DNA from: Amycolatopsis jiangsuensis
GTDB lineage: Bacteria > Actinomycetota > Actinomycetes > Mycobacteriales > Pseudonocardiaceae
Reading direction: 5' to 3'
Assembly (NCBI RefSeq): GCF_014204865.1
Contig: NZ_JACHMG010000001.1
Location: 3,870,501 to 3,934,500 of the forward strand
Length of the DNA stretch: 64,000 nucleotides
The notes beneath the pieces were generated by a model, which was not told the DNA's origin, searched no databases, and saw only the letters and a program-made list of their open reading frames with translations. A program made the translations under genes and the position numbers. This document shows positions 9,058-18,473 of this stretch, piece after piece; within the stretch, counting starts at the first letter, position 1, and the number at the start of each line of letters is the position of its first letter.

Positions 9058-9134
9058 CCACCCGGATCGCCCGGATGGCCGGACCGCCCAGGACGCCAGA
9101 TCACGAGGTCGCCAGACCACCAGATCGCTGGGAC
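9058..9134. repeat. Degenerate 8-9 bp iterated repeat
   Basis: About nine loosely repeated units of the kind CCCGGATCG, CCGGACCG, CCAGATCAC, CCAGACCA and CCAGATCG fill the gap between two convergent membrane-protein genes (8985-9182). Reading frames through it are low-complexity (WRPGRSGHPGDPGG type), so I consider it non-coding. Its role is unknown; it may have arisen by slippage. Confidence 0.45.
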
Positions 9135-9182
9135 CGTACGGGCCATTCGAAGCAGGACCGACGTTCGCCGGCGCGGTGGGGT

Positions 9183-9788
9183 TCAGTTCGGGTGTGGTGG
9201 CCCGCCGCACTGCAGGATTCCGTCCGGGGCGGGTGGTTTCCGGGCCTTCGACAGGGGCATGCGCACGACGTAGGCGCCCCCGACGAGGATTTCCGCCGCT
9301 CGGGCCGCGAGCTGCACCCGGGTGAACACCCCGTGCCAGGGCTGCGGGCCCAGCAGTACCAGCGCCCAGGTGGCCAGGATCAGCGCCAGCCCGCCGATCG
9401 CCCAGGTCCGCCAGACCGGGGGCCACCACAGCACCAGGCTCACCGTGCCCACCAGGAACGCGACGTTCAGCAGCAGCCGCAGGAGCGTCGAACCGGGTGC
9501 GCCGGCGTCCACGAGCAGCAGAATTCCGTACGCGGCCACGGTGACGGCGGTCAGCCGTCCGGTCCAGTGCACCGGGACGAGCCGCATCAGCGGTGGTCCG
9601 GCCGCCAGGAAGGCGAGGCCGGCGACGCCGGTCGTGACCCGGAACAGCGCATCACCCAGCAGCAGGTCCTCGACCGGCTCGGTCACCGGAGACACCCCGG
9701 TCGGCATCACGAATTCCAGCAACCACGCGGAATACGCCAGCATTCCCAGTCCGATGAGGACGATCGCAGCCAGTCGCGCAGCACGCAC
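9183..9788 (-). CDS. DUF998-like integral membrane protein
   Basis: A 201-residue multi-helix membrane protein with about six hydrophobic segments. The N-terminal part (LEFVMPTGVSPVTEPVEDLLLGDALFRVTTGVAGLAFLAAG) has the layout of DUF998 proteins, where a short exported loop with P..S is followed by a helix. I recognise this only loosely. The GTG start at 9788 is preceded by TAGGGT and six bases, a leaderless promoter. It is followed by the repeat tract. It lies just downstream of lysX on the same strand, which could matter because LysX acts at the same membrane, but the 94-base gap and its own promoter argue for separate transcription. Confidence 0.55.
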   Translation of the reverse strand: MRAARLAAIVLIGLGMLAYSAWLLEFVMPTGVSPVTEPVEDLLLGDALFRVTTGVAGLAFLAAGPPLMRLVPVHWTGRLTAVTVAAYGILLLVDAGAPGSTLLRLLLNVAFLVGTVSLVLWWPPVWRTWAIGGLALILATWALVLLGPQPWHGVFTRVQLAARAAEILVGGAYVVRMPLSKARKPPAPDGILQCGGPPHPN

Positions 9789-9794
9789 CCGGCT

Positions 9795-9800
9795 ACCCTA
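9795..9800 (-). promoter_or_regulatory. -10 element, leaderless promoter of DUF998-like gene
   Basis: On the reverse strand TAGGGT is followed by AGCCGG and then GTG 9788: the same six-base spacing seen at several other genes here. Confidence 0.5.
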
Positions 9801-9882
9801 AGGGAAGGACTGCGACGTTGCGCATGATGGTGTCACACCCGTGACTTAGCCCCTCGTTCTCGTACGCACCGCGATCGCCTGC

Positions 9883-12800
9883 TCACCGAAAGTGCGGGCG
9901 GACGAACGGGAACAGCACCGTCTGCCGGATCGACGCACCGCTCAGCAGCATCAGCAGGCGGTCGACGCCGAGCCCGAGCCCACCGGTCGGCGGCATGCCG
10001 TGTTCGAGTGCCAGCAGGAAGTCCTCGTCCAGTTCCATCGCCTCGACGTCGCCGCTCGCCGCGAGCAGCGACTGGGCCGCCAGGCGGCGCCGCTGTTCGA
10101 TCGGGTCGGTCAGCTCGGTGTAGGCGGTGCCGACCTCCGCGCCGAACGCGATCAGGTCCCAGCGCTCGGCCAGCCGCGGGTCGGCCCGGTGCTGCCGGGT
10201 CAGCGGAGAAACGTCGGTCGGGTAGTCGGTGTAGAACGTCGGCTGCACGGTCGAGCCCTCCACGAGGTGCTCGTGCGCCTTGAGCACGAGGTCACCGTGC
10301 CCGGCCTGCTCCGGTACCGGGACACCCGCGGCGGCGCACAGCTTCCGCAGCACCCGCACCGGGGTCGCGGAGCCGACCTCCTCCCCCAGCGCCAGTGAGA
10401 CGGCCTCGTGCACCGGGATCACCGGCCAGTCGCCGGAGATGTCGTGCTCGGTCAGCCGCCCGTCCGCGTCGCGGTGCCGCACGATCTGCGCGCCGAACGC
10501 CGCCTCGGCGGCGTGCTGCACCAGCTCCCGGGTGAGCTCGCGCATGGCGTGGTAGTCCGCGTACGCCTGATACGCCTCGAGCATCGTGAACTCGGGGTTG
10601 TGCGTCGCGTCCACGCCCTCGTTGCGGAAGTTCCGGTTCAGTTCGAAGACCCGCTCCACGCCGGCGACGCACAGCCGCTTCAGGTACAGCTCCGGCGCGA
10701 TGCGCAAGTACATCCGCATGTCGTAGGCGTTGATGTGGGTGACGAACGGCCGCGCGTTCGCCCCGCCGTGCACGGTCTGCAGCATCGGCGTCTCGACTTC
10801 GAGATACCCGTCCTGGTGCAGGTACTCCCGCACCGCGCGGACCACCGTGGACCGCAGCCGCAGCATCTGCTCGGACTCCGGATTCACTGCCAGGTCGAGG
10901 TAACGCTGCCGCACCCGCGTCTCCGGGTCGGTCAGCCCTTTTCGCTTGTCCGGCAACGGGTGCAGGCACTTCGCGGTGACCGTCCACTCGTCCACGAGCA
11001 CGGACAGCTCACCACGGCGCGACGTGACCACCACCCCGCTGACCCCCACGTGGTCGCCGAGGTCCACGCCCTTGCGCCAGCTCGAAAGATCGAGCACCTC
11101 CGCGTCCAGCATCAGCTGCAGTTCACCGGAGAAGTCCTTGATCCGGGCGAAACACAACCCGCCGAGGGTGCGCAGGGCGAGCACCCGGCCGGCCACCCGG
11201 GCCCGTCGTCCGGTACGGGAATCCGGTGCCAGGGCGGAGAACTCCGACACCAGGTCGCCGAGTGAGTCCTCCCGCCGGAACCCGGCCGGGTACGGATCGA
11301 TCCCGAGTTCCCGCAGGGTGGCGAGTTTCGCGACGCGCACCCGCACCTGTTCCGGACGCCGCCTCGTCGGCGGGACGACGCGCAGCGCTTCGTCCTCGAT
11401 GTCCCGGACCTCGGCGACGAACTCCGCTCCCACGTTTTCCAGCCGCAACGCGCGGCTCCGCCCGGTGGGCACGAAGCCCTCCAGCGCGCCCGCGACGAGG
11501 CCGACCCGCGGCAGCCGCCGGGCCGAGGAGTAGCAGAGGAACCGCGGTTGCCAGTCCGGGCCGTACTTGGCGTTGGACCGGTACAGCGACTCCAGCTGGA
11601 AAAACCGGGAGAACAGCCCGAGAATCCCGCGCCACGTACGCAGCACCGGTCCCGCGCCGATCCGCTCCCCATCCGAGAACACCGCGCGGAACATCGCGAA
11701 GTTCAGCGAGATCCGCTGCGCTCCGAGCCGTGGCGCGGCCGCGACGACCTGCGCGACCAGATACTCGTTGAGGCCGTTCCCGGCGTCTCGGTCGCGTCGC
11801 ATCAGGTCCAGCGAAAGCCCGCGCCTTCCCCACGGCACGAAGGAAAGCAGCCCGCGGAGGCGGCCTCCCGCGTCGTAGGCCTCGACCATCACGCCGCGGC
11901 CGTCGCTGGGGTCGCCGAGCCGGCCGAGCGCCATCGAGAAGCCGCGTTCGGCCTCTTCACCACGCCACTGCTGTGCGCGGGCGAGCAACTGCAGCATCTC
12001 GTCTTCGGGGATTTCGCTGTGCCGGCGGACCTGCGCGGTGTAGCCGGACCGCTCGATCCGTTTCACCGCTTGACGCACGGACTTCCGCCCGGGGCCGGCG
12101 AGAGAGAACTCGCGGACGTCGAGCACCGCCTCGTCGCCGATCTCCAGGGCGCGCAGACCGGCCGCGGTGTAGACCTTCGCACCCCGCTCGCTCGCCCCGA
12201 GCACTCCCGGCGTCCAGCCGTACAGGTACGCCTCGGCGAGCCACGCCTGCACGGCGTCCGCCCACGCGCCGGGATCGCCGACCGGGTCCGCGCTGGCCAC
12301 GCTCGTACCGCCGAGCACGCGATAGGTCACCGCGGCACGGCCGTTCGGTGCGAAGACCACGCTCTTGTCCCGGCGCGTCGCGAAGTAGCCCAGCGAGTCG
12401 TCCTCGCCGTACTCCGCCAGCAACCGGCGCAGACGCAACTCCTCGTCGTCCGTACGGAGACGACGGCTGCGCACCCCGCGGAACAGCGTGTACAACGCGG
12501 CGGTGGCGACAAAAGCCGAGCAGAGGTCCACGACCGCGTCCACCCAGCCGGGACCTTCGCCGACACCGATCCGGCGCAGCGGCAGGTTTTCTCCGGTGGC
12601 GTGGTTGACCGCCCAGGCCAGCCGCGCCCAGCTGTCGCCGAGCGTGTGCGGGAACACCTCGACGAGCCCCCAGCCCAGCAGCGCCACCGCGAGCAGTCCG
12701 CCGAAGAGCACCGAAAGCCCGTCACGCCACGCTCCGGGCGCCAGCCGCGCGGGGAACGCCGGACGCAGCGCGACCAGGAACCACATCAGCAGCAGCGACA

Positions 12801-13209
12801 CCACGTCGGCGACCGCCAGCACGCCGAGCCGGAGCGGGATGTGCCGCATCTGCCCGGCGGTGAGAGTGAGCAGGTCCGGTGCCCAGAGCAGCAGTGCCTG
12901 AACGCCCAGCGTCAGCAGCAGACCGGCGACCTGGAACAGCAGCAGGGTGTGCAGCGCGGCCCGTTTGCGCCGGCGCAGCGCGGCACCGAGGACCACCAGC
13001 AGCAACACGATCACCAGGCTCGCGCTGGTCGGCACGCTCAGCACGGAGAACACCGCGTCGATCGCGGCGAGCAGGTGCCCGTGGCTGCCGCCGGCGAGCA
13101 GCAGCACCACCGAGAAGACCGCCGCCAGCTGCACGACGGTGGCCGTGATGCCACCGGCCTTGGCTTTCCAGGCCGGAACGCGCGAACGCGGGCGCACAGT
13201 GGTTCTCAT
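9883..13209 (-). CDS. lysX: Bifunctional lysylphosphatidylglycerol synthetase / lysyl-tRNA synthetase LysX
   Basis: A 1108-residue membrane protein that charges tRNA with lysine and transfers the lysine to phosphatidylglycerol, lowering the surface negative charge. Residues about 1-240 hold roughly seven membrane helices. About 250-590 form the DUF2156 (MprF-type) transferase with [17 protein letters not shown] and LSLDLMRRD. About 620-730 are the OB-fold anticodon domain. About 740-1108 are a class II LysRS with motif 2 [18 protein letters not shown] and motif 3 [13 protein letters not shown]. Length and order match mycobacterial LysX (Rv1640c). The start has an upstream AAAGG five bases from ATG. 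A separate housekeeping LysRS would be expected elsewhere. Confidence 0.95.
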   Translation of the reverse strand: MRTTVRPRSRVPAWKAKAGGITATVVQLAAVFSVVLLLAGGSHGHLLAAIDAVFSVLSVPTSASLVIVLLLVVLGAALRRRKRAALHTLLLFQVAGLLLTLGVQALLLWAPDLLTLTAGQMRHIPLRLGVLAVADVVSLLLMWFLVALRPAFPARLAPGAWRDGLSVLFGGLLAVALLGWGLVEVFPHTLGDSWARLAWAVNHATGENLPLRRIGVGEGPGWVDAVVDLCSAFVATAALYTLFRGVRSRRLRTDDEELRLRRLLAEYGEDDSLGYFATRRDKSVVFAPNGRAAVTYRVLGGTSVASADPVGDPGAWADAVQAWLAEAYLYGWTPGVLGASERGAKVYTAAGLRALEIGDEAVLDVREFSLAGPGRKSVRQAVKRIERSGYTAQVRRHSEIPEDEMLQLLARAQQWRGEEAERGFSMALGRLGDPSDGRGVMVEAYDAGGRLRGLLSFVPWGRRGLSLDLMRRDRDAGNGLNEYLVAQVVAAAPRLGAQRISLNFAMFRAVFSDGERIGAGPVLRTWRGILGLFSRFFQLESLYRSNAKYGPDWQPRFLCYSSARRLPRVGLVAGALEGFVPTGRSRALRLENVGAEFVAEVRDIEDEALRVVPPTRRRPEQVRVRVAKLATLRELGIDPYPAGFRREDSLGDLVSEFSALAPDSRTGRRARVAGRVLALRTLGGLCFARIKDFSGELQLMLDAEVLDLSSWRKGVDLGDHVGVSGVVVTSRRGELSVLVDEWTVTAKCLHPLPDKRKGLTDPETRVRQRYLDLAVNPESEQMLRLRSTVVRAVREYLHQDGYLEVETPMLQTVHGGANARPFVTHINAYDMRMYLRIAPELYLKRLCVAGVERVFELNRNFRNEGVDATHNPEFTMLEAYQAYADYHAMRELTRELVQHAAEAAFGAQIVRHRDADGRLTEHDISGDWPVIPVHEAVSLALGEEVGSATPVRVLRKLCAAAGVPVPEQAGHGDLVLKAHEHLVEGSTVQPTFYTDYPTDVSPLTRQHRADPRLAERWDLIAFGAEVGTAYTELTDPIEQRRRLAAQSLLAASGDVEAMELDEDFLLALEHGMPPTGGLGLGVDRLLMLLSGASIRQTVLFPFVRPHFR

Positions 13210-13376
13210 GGGTACCTTTCTCGCCGCCGGGCACGGGCCGGGTCGCCGTGTCCCGGGCGTGTGAAGCTGGTCGCACGACCTTGGGCGCCTCGCGGGCGCG
13301 TGTCAGGCTTGGACGCGTACTGATTCCACGACCCGGGGACCTCGCGGAGGCCTCGAGGGAAGGACGGTCGACGACG

Positions 13377-14267
13377 ATGTCTGCTGCCCATGCTGCCGGA
13401 GCTTCCGGCGAAGTCGCCGCCCCGTACGGCACCGGCCCGGCCACGGCGCCCGCCGTGCCCGCCGCGTCCGGCCGGAAGGTTCGCATCCACCACCTGGCCG
13501 AGCTCAAGGAACGCGGCGAGCCGTGGCCCATGCTCACCGCCTACGACATGTACACCGCCGCGCTTTTCGACGAGGCGGGCATCCCGGTGCTGCTGGTCGG
13601 GGATTCCGCGGCCAACAACGTCTTCGGCTACGACACCTCGCTGCCGGTCACCGTGGACGAGCTGCTGCCGCTGGTCCGCGCGGTCACCCGCTCGGTCACC
13701 CGCGCGCTCGTCGTGGCCGACCTGCCGTTCGGCTCCTACCAGCTCTCTCCGGAGCAGGCGCTGGCCACCTCGGTGCGGTTCATGAAGGAAGGCCGCGCAC
13801 ACGCGGTGAAGCTGGAGGGCGGCCGCCGGTTCGCGGCCCACGTCGAAGCCCTCACTTCCGCGGGGGTCCCGGTGATGGGGCACATCGGATTCACTCCGCA
13901 GAGTGAACACAACCTCGGCGGCTACCGGGTCCAGGGCCGAGGTGACGCGGCCGACGTGCTGCTCGCCGACGCGCTGGCGCTGCAGGAGGCCGGTGCGTTC
14001 GCGGTGGTGCTGGAGATGGTGCCCGCCGAAGCCGCGAAACGCGTGACGCACGAGCTGAAGATTCCCACCGTCGGCATCGGCGCCGGCCCGGACTGCGACG
14101 CACAGGTGCTGGTCTGGCAGGACATGGCCGGCCTGCGGCGCGGCAAGGCGCCGCGGTTCGTCAAGCGCTACGCCGATCTCGCCGGCGCGCTGCAGGGCGC
14201 CGCGACGGCGTTCGCCGAGGACGTCCGGCGGGGCGAATTCCCCGCGCCCGAGCACGCGTTCCACTGA
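13377..14267 (+). CDS. panB: 3-methyl-2-oxobutanoate hydroxymethyltransferase
   Basis: A 296-residue cytoplasmic enzyme and the first committed step of pantothenate/CoA synthesis: 5,10-methylene-THF plus ketoisovalerate gives ketopantoate. Diagnostic segments are [38 protein letters not shown] (Mg ligand Asp), [15 protein letters not shown] and [18 protein letters not shown]. The first about 30 residues are an Ala/Pro/Gly-rich extension typical of actinobacterial PanB. The ATG at 13377 follows GAGGGAAGGA (13355-13364) at a slightly long distance; the open frame continues upstream to 13248 without a better site. It is divergent from lysX. No panC or panD is adjacent. Confidence 0.94.
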   Translation: MSAAHAAGASGEVAAPYGTGPATAPAVPAASGRKVRIHHLAELKERGEPWPMLTAYDMYTAALFDEAGIPVLLVGDSAANNVFGYDTSLPVTVDELLPLVRAVTRSVTRALVVADLPFGSYQLSPEQALATSVRFMKEGRAHAVKLEGGRRFAAHVEALTSAGVPVMGHIGFTPQSEHNLGGYRVQGRGDAADVLLADALALQEAGAFAVVLEMVPAEAAKRVTHELKIPTVGIGAGPDCDAQVLVWQDMAGLRRGKAPRFVKRYADLAGALQGAATAFAEDVRRGEFPAPEHAFH

Positions 14268-14298
14268 GCACTCCCCCGGACGGCCCGGAGCCCACCGG

Positions 14299-14320
14299 CG
14301 GAGCCGCGCGGCCGGCTCCG
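14299..14320. terminator. Hairpin between convergent panB and uppP
   Basis: CGGAGCCG (14299-14306) and CGGCTCCG (14313-14320) pair perfectly around a six-base loop, 31 bases after the panB stop. It could terminate either gene; there is no U-tract. Confidence 0.45.
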
Positions 14321-14423
14321 GGTCGTTCGCTCGCCACCGGCCGGTCGCCGGAACCACGGGGGCGTCGGCACGATTTCTCTGTGGTCAGTGTGCACCTGCC
14401 ACACGCACGCAACGCATCCGGCC

Positions 14424-15353
14424 TCACACAGTGAAGACGAGCAGGCTGCCGATTCCGGCGACCAGGCAGTAGACGGCGAAGGGCGTCAAGGTGCGCGTTT
14501 CGAAGTATTTCGTCAGAAAGCGGACAGAAACGTAGGACGCAATGAAGGCGACCACGCTGCCGACGAGGGCCGAGCCGAGTGACGGACTGTTTTCCGGGCT
14601 GAACAGCGAAGGCATTTTCAGCACACCGGCCGCGAGGATCACCGGCGTCGCCAGCAGCCACGCGAACCGGGCCGCGTCCTCGTGCGCCAGGCCTCGCCGC
14701 AGCCCGGCCACCATGGTGACGCCCGAGCGGCTGATTCCGGGCAGCAGAGCCACCACCTGCGCCGATCCGATGAGCACCGCGTCTTTCACACTCAGCTTCG
14801 ACAACCGCGCGTCGGTGGCCTCCTCCACCGTGACCGCGCGCAGCACCAGCGTGTCCTCGGCGCTGAAGTCCACTGTGTCCTCGGCACGCGCGGGCTTTCC
14901 CGGACGGGAGAACCGTTCCGCGGCATAGAGGACCCCGCCGTTGAGCGCGAGGAAGATCGCCGCGGGGACCGGTTTGCCGAGCACGTCGCGCAGCAGGCCT
15001 TCCAGCAGCAGGCCGGCGATCCCGACCGGAATCGTGGCCAGGACGAGCAGCCAGGCCAGCCGCTGGTCCGCGGTACGCACCTCGCGATTGCGCACCGACG
15101 TCCACAGGCCACCGATGATGCGTACCCAGTCACGGCGGAAGAACAGTACGAGAGCGAGTGCAGTGGCCACGTGCATGGCCACGAGCACCGCGAGGTAGGG
15201 CGAATCCTTACCGATGCTCAGGTCCCGCGCCCAGTTTCCGCCGACGAGCGCGGGCAGGAGCACACTGTGCCCGAGACTGGACACCGGAAACAATTCCGAC
15301 ACACCCTGCAGGGCGCCGACGACAATGGACTCGACGTAACTGACCGTGGACAT
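14424..15353 (-). CDS. uppP: Undecaprenyl-diphosphate phosphatase (BacA family)
   Basis: A 309-residue integral membrane enzyme that dephosphorylates undecaprenyl diphosphate, recycling the lipid carrier of peptidoglycan and other wall polymers; overexpression gives bacitracin resistance. The two catalytic motifs are seen: GALQGVSELFPVSSLGHS near residue 13 (usual E..P.SS.GH) and LLPGISRSGVTM near residue 202. About eight hydrophobic helices follow the family layout. One variation is that the first motif reads SELFPVSSLGH instead of the common TEFLPISSSGH. A GAAAGG lies seven bases before the ATG. It is convergent with panB and divergent from pip. Confidence 0.93.
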   Translation of the reverse strand: MSTVSYVESIVVGALQGVSELFPVSSLGHSVLLPALVGGNWARDLSIGKDSPYLAVLVAMHVATALALVLFFRRDWVRIIGGLWTSVRNREVRTADQRLAWLLVLATIPVGIAGLLLEGLLRDVLGKPVPAAIFLALNGGVLYAAERFSRPGKPARAEDTVDFSAEDTLVLRAVTVEEATDARLSKLSVKDAVLIGSAQVVALLPGISRSGVTMVAGLRRGLAHEDAARFAWLLATPVILAAGVLKMPSLFSPENSPSLGSALVGSVVAFIASYVSVRFLTKYFETRTLTPFAVYCLVAGIGSLLVFTV

Positions 15354-15674
15354 GCGGCGGCCTTTCTCGCTTCCGATTCGGGAATTGCCGAAAAGCTACC
15401 CAGTGACAGGTAAACACGAGGCAAGCGGCATCGGGCGATTGCTTTCGCAGTCGTTCACATGTATGAACGGCGCTCATGTTCTTGACGGGCATTCTCCGGC
15501 TGCCCTAGCGTGAAGGTGCACGCCGCGCCGCCGAGACCTTCGAGGTTTCGCGACCGTGACCCGCGACCAGGGCCGCCGGCGCGATCACGGACGGGGACCC
15601 GCTCGGCTTGGCGGCGGGGGCGGGTCCCCACCCCGCGTTCGCCGGACGCGGCGGAGCCGGTGAAGATATCCGCC
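15354..15674. other. Divergent intergenic region, uppP / pip
   Basis: About 320 bases. On the reverse strand TAGCTT (15392-15397) is a possible -10 for uppP, with weak -35 support. The frame in front of pip stays open but is Arg/Pro-rich and has no start with a good ribosome site, so I treat it as untranslated. I see no hairpin or known RNA. Confidence 0.35.
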
Positions 15675-16628
15675 ATGGAGGAGCTCTACCCCGCGACGCC
15701 GGTGCGCGCCGCCGGGATGCTGGAGGTCGGCGACGGGCACGCGATCTACTGCCAGGAGGCGGGAAACCCGGACGGCAAGCCGGTCGTGGTGCTGCACGGC
15801 GGACCGGGCAGCGGGCTCGCGCCGATGGCCCGGCGGCATTTCGACCCGGACGCCTACCGGATCATCCTGTTCGATCAGCGTGGCGCCGGGCGCAGCACCC
15901 CGAGCGCCGGCGACCCGGACGTGGATCTGGCCGCGAACACGTTGTGGCACTTGGTATCCGATCTCGAGTTGCTCCGCGAACGGCTGCACATCGAGCGCTG
16001 GCAGTGTTTCGGCGGCTCATGGGGTTCCACGCTCGCGCTCGCGTACGCGCAGGCCTACCCGGCCCGAGTTTCGGAACTCGTGCTGCGTGGCGTGTTCACT
16101 GTGCGCCGGCGTGAACTGGACTGGCTCTACCGCGGTGGTGCGGCCACCCTGTTCCCGGCCGAATGGGACGCCTTCCTGGCTCCACTGGACGAGCGGCAGC
16201 GCGAAGACCCGATCGAGGGCTACGCGGAACTGCTCGGCTCCGCTGACCGCGAAACCGCCGAACGTGCCGCGATCGCCTGGAGTACCTGGGAAGGCGCGAC
16301 GGTGGCGTTGCTACCGCAGCCCGCTTTCGTCGACCAGTACGCGAATCCGTCGTTCGCGCTGACCTTCGCCCGGCTGGCGGTGCACTACTTCCGCAACGGC
16401 GCGTGGCTGGAGGAAGGCCAGCTGATCCGCGACGCGGGCCGGCTGGCCGGCATTCCGGGGGTACTGGTGCAGGGCCGCTACGACGCGGTCTGCCCGCCGA
16501 TCACCGCCTACCAGCTGCACCGCGCGTGGCCCGGCTCGACCCTGCGCCTGACCGAGGGCGCCGGCCACGCGGTCAGCGACCCGGGCATCCTGGCCGCGTT
16601 ACGCGAGGCGACCGACGGATTCCGCTGA
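15675..16628 (+). CDS. pip: Prolyl aminopeptidase (proline iminopeptidase, S33)
   Basis: A 317-residue cytoplasmic serine peptidase releasing N-terminal proline. Alpha/beta-hydrolase marks run in order: HGGPGSG (oxyanion loop), FDQRGAGRSTPS, the nucleophile GGSWGSTLALAYAQ, the acid within GRYDAVCPP and the histidine in GAGHAV. WSTWEGA in the cap domain is typical of family S33 prolyl aminopeptidases. The length matches the family (about 313-320). The start at ATG 15675 (MEELYP) matches the usual N-terminus. It stands alone, convergent with the importer operon 21 bases downstream. Confidence 0.94.
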   Translation: MEELYPATPVRAAGMLEVGDGHAIYCQEAGNPDGKPVVVLHGGPGSGLAPMARRHFDPDAYRIILFDQRGAGRSTPSAGDPDVDLAANTLWHLVSDLELLRERLHIERWQCFGGSWGSTLALAYAQAYPARVSELVLRGVFTVRRRELDWLYRGGAATLFPAEWDAFLAPLDERQREDPIEGYAELLGSADRETAERAAIAWSTWEGATVALLPQPAFVDQYANPSFALTFARLAVHYFRNGAWLEEGQLIRDAGRLAGIPGVLVQGRYDAVCPPITAYQLHRAWPGSTLRLTEGAGHAVSDPGILAALREATDGFR

Positions 16629-16649
16629 CCCCGGGCGCTTTCGGGGCGG

Positions 16650-17459
16650 TCAGATCCGGCCGCCGCTGGAGCTGTCGCCGCCGGAAAGGCGCTGTGCCAG
16701 GTACACCGGCACCGTCGAGACGATGATCAGCACCGCCGCCACCACGTTCACCACCGGGGCCTGGTTGGGCCGGAACAGGTTGTTGTAGATCCAGATCGGC
16801 AGCGTTTCCATGCCGGTGCCGAGGGTGAACGTCGTCACGATGATCTCGTCGAAGGACAGCGCGAACGCGAGCAGCCCGCCGGCCAGCAGGGCCGAGCGCA
16901 GCATCGGGAAAGTGACCAGCCGGAACGTCGTGATGCCGTCCGCGCCGAGGTCCATCGACGCCTCTTCCAGGTTCCCGCCCATCCGGCGCAACCGGGCCAC
17001 GACGTTGTTGAACACCACCACGATGCAGAACGTGGCGTGCGCGACGATCACCGTGATCAGGCCGAGGTCGATGCCGAGGATGGTGCGGAACGCGTTGTTC
17101 AGCGCGATCCCGGTGACGATGCCGGGCAGCGCGATCGGCAGCACCACCAGCAACGACAGCGAGTTCCGCCCGAAGAACCGGTACTTCTGCAGGGCGAACG
17201 CGGCCATCGTGCCCAGCGTGAGCGCGATCGCGGTGGCCACGAGGCCGACCAGCACGCTGGTCCACAACGCGTGCAGCGCGCCCTCGTTCCCGACCGCGCG
17301 GCCCCACCATTCGAGGGTGAAGTGCTTCGGCGGCCAGCCGAACGTGGTGTCCGCGTTGACCGAGTTCAGCAGGACCACCAGCAGCGGGAAGTAGATCACC
17401 GCGAACCCGATCCCGAGTGCGGTCCACAGCAGCACCCGGGCGGTCTTCGACATCCGCAC
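16650..17459 (-). CDS. potC: ABC transporter permease, PotC-type (polyamine)
   Basis: A 269-residue inner-membrane permease with about six helices and the cytoplasmic EAA loop (LEEASMDLGADGITTFRLVTFPML) that docks on the ATPase. The sequence LALSFDEIIVTTFTLG is characteristic of PotC/YdcV-like permeases. The GTG start at 17459 has AGGAGA six bases upstream; an in-frame ATG at 17453 is the alternative. It is last in the order dehydrogenase - PotA - PotD - PotB - PotC. The substrate is assigned as spermidine/putrescine by subunit type and by the neighbouring amine catabolic genes. Confidence 0.88.
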   Translation of the reverse strand: MRMSKTARVLLWTALGIGFAVIYFPLLVVLLNSVNADTTFGWPPKHFTLEWWGRAVGNEGALHALWTSVLVGLVATAIALTLGTMAAFALQKYRFFGRNSLSLLVVLPIALPGIVTGIALNNAFRTILGIDLGLITVIVAHATFCIVVVFNNVVARLRRMGGNLEEASMDLGADGITTFRLVTFPMLRSALLAGGLLAFALSFDEIIVTTFTLGTGMETLPIWIYNNLFRPNQAPVVNVVAAVLIIVSTVPVYLAQRLSGGDSSSGGRI

Positions 17460-17468
17460 GGCGGTCTC

Positions 17469-18350
17469 CTAGAGGTTGTCCAGCGCGCCGGTGCGGCGCA
17501 CCGCGGCCAGGTAGACGAGCATGATCACGACCGGGACCAGCGCCACCGTCGCCGCGAACGGCAGGTTGTTGGCCGCGCCGATGTTGTCGTAGACGACGTT
17601 GCCGAGCATCTGCGACGTGCCGCCGACGATCTTCACCGCGATGTAGTCGCCCAGCGACAGGGAGAACGTGAAGATCGAGCCGGCCACGATGGCCGGGAAG
17701 GTCAGCGGGAGGATCACCGACCGAAACGTGCGGAACGTGCGTGCGCCCAGGTCGCCGGAGGCGTCCACCAGTGAGTCCGGCAGCCGCTCGAGGCCGGCGT
17801 AGATCGGCAGGATCATGTAGGGCAGCCAGAGGTAGCACAACGTGATCACCGTGGCGGTCACGCCGTAACCCGGCCCGGTGCCGCCGAACGGCTTCAGCAG
17901 CCAGTTCAGCACTCCGTTGCCGGACAACAGGGTTCGCCACGCGTAGGCCTTCACCAGGTAGCTCGCCCACAGCGGTGTCATCACCGCGATCACCAGCAGC
18001 CGTTGCGCACGCGGGGAAGCGAGCTTGGCCATGGCGAAGGCCATCGGGAACGCGATCACCGCGTCGATCACCGTGACCAGCAGGGCGATCCCGACCGTGC
18101 GCAGCGTGATGGTGCGGTACACCGAATCGCTGAACAGCGTGACGAAGTTGTCCAGCGACCAGTCGGTGACCACCTTGCCGGTGAACACGTCGGTGGACCA
18201 GAAGGCGGTGATGAACAGTGCGGCGAGCGCGCCGAGGTAGGCCAGCCCGAGCCAGAGCATCGGTGCGCTGAGCAGCATCCCGAGGCGCAGCCGGGGCTTG
18301 CGGTGGAAGAAGGCCGAAACGCGGCGGCTCGGCGGGCTCACGGCGGTCAT
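17469..18350 (-). CDS. potB: ABC transporter permease, PotB-type (polyamine)
   Basis: A 293-residue permease partner of PotC. After a basic cytoplasmic N-terminus (HRKPRLRLGM) there are six predicted helices, and the EAA loop reads VDASGDLGARTFRTFRSVILPLTFP. TALWASYLVKAYAW-like sequence (MTPLWASYLVKAYAWRTLL) is typical of PotB/YdcU proteins. Only nine bases separate its stop from the potC start, so translation is probably coupled. No separate promoter is visible in the 123 bases after potD, though that gap is long enough for processing or attenuation. Confidence 0.88.
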   Translation of the reverse strand: MTAVSPPSRRVSAFFHRKPRLRLGMLLSAPMLWLGLAYLGALAALFITAFWSTDVFTGKVVTDWSLDNFVTLFSDSVYRTITLRTVGIALLVTVIDAVIAFPMAFAMAKLASPRAQRLLVIAVMTPLWASYLVKAYAWRTLLSGNGVLNWLLKPFGGTGPGYGVTATVITLCYLWLPYMILPIYAGLERLPDSLVDASGDLGARTFRTFRSVILPLTFPAIVAGSIFTFSLSLGDYIAVKIVGGTSQMLGNVVYDNIGAANNLPFAATVALVPVVIMLVYLAAVRRTGALDNL

Positions 18351-18473
18351 GTGCCTGCGCTTTCGGAAACGGGGAGCGGGGGCCGGGGGCAGCGGACGGA
18401 GGGGGGAGTACGCCCGCCACCCCCGGGTCTGTGCGGGGGTGACCGGTGCGCGGCACCGGTCACCCCGGGGGCG

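Noticed and set aside
9000..9827. 275-codon forward frame over the repeat and DUF998-like gene
   Set aside because: Gln/Arg/His-rich and antisense to a gene with clear membrane helices; no start context.
10408..13323. Long forward frames opposite lysX
   Set aside because: Arg/Gln/His-rich shadows of a recognised bifunctional enzyme; no start context and no recognisable domain.
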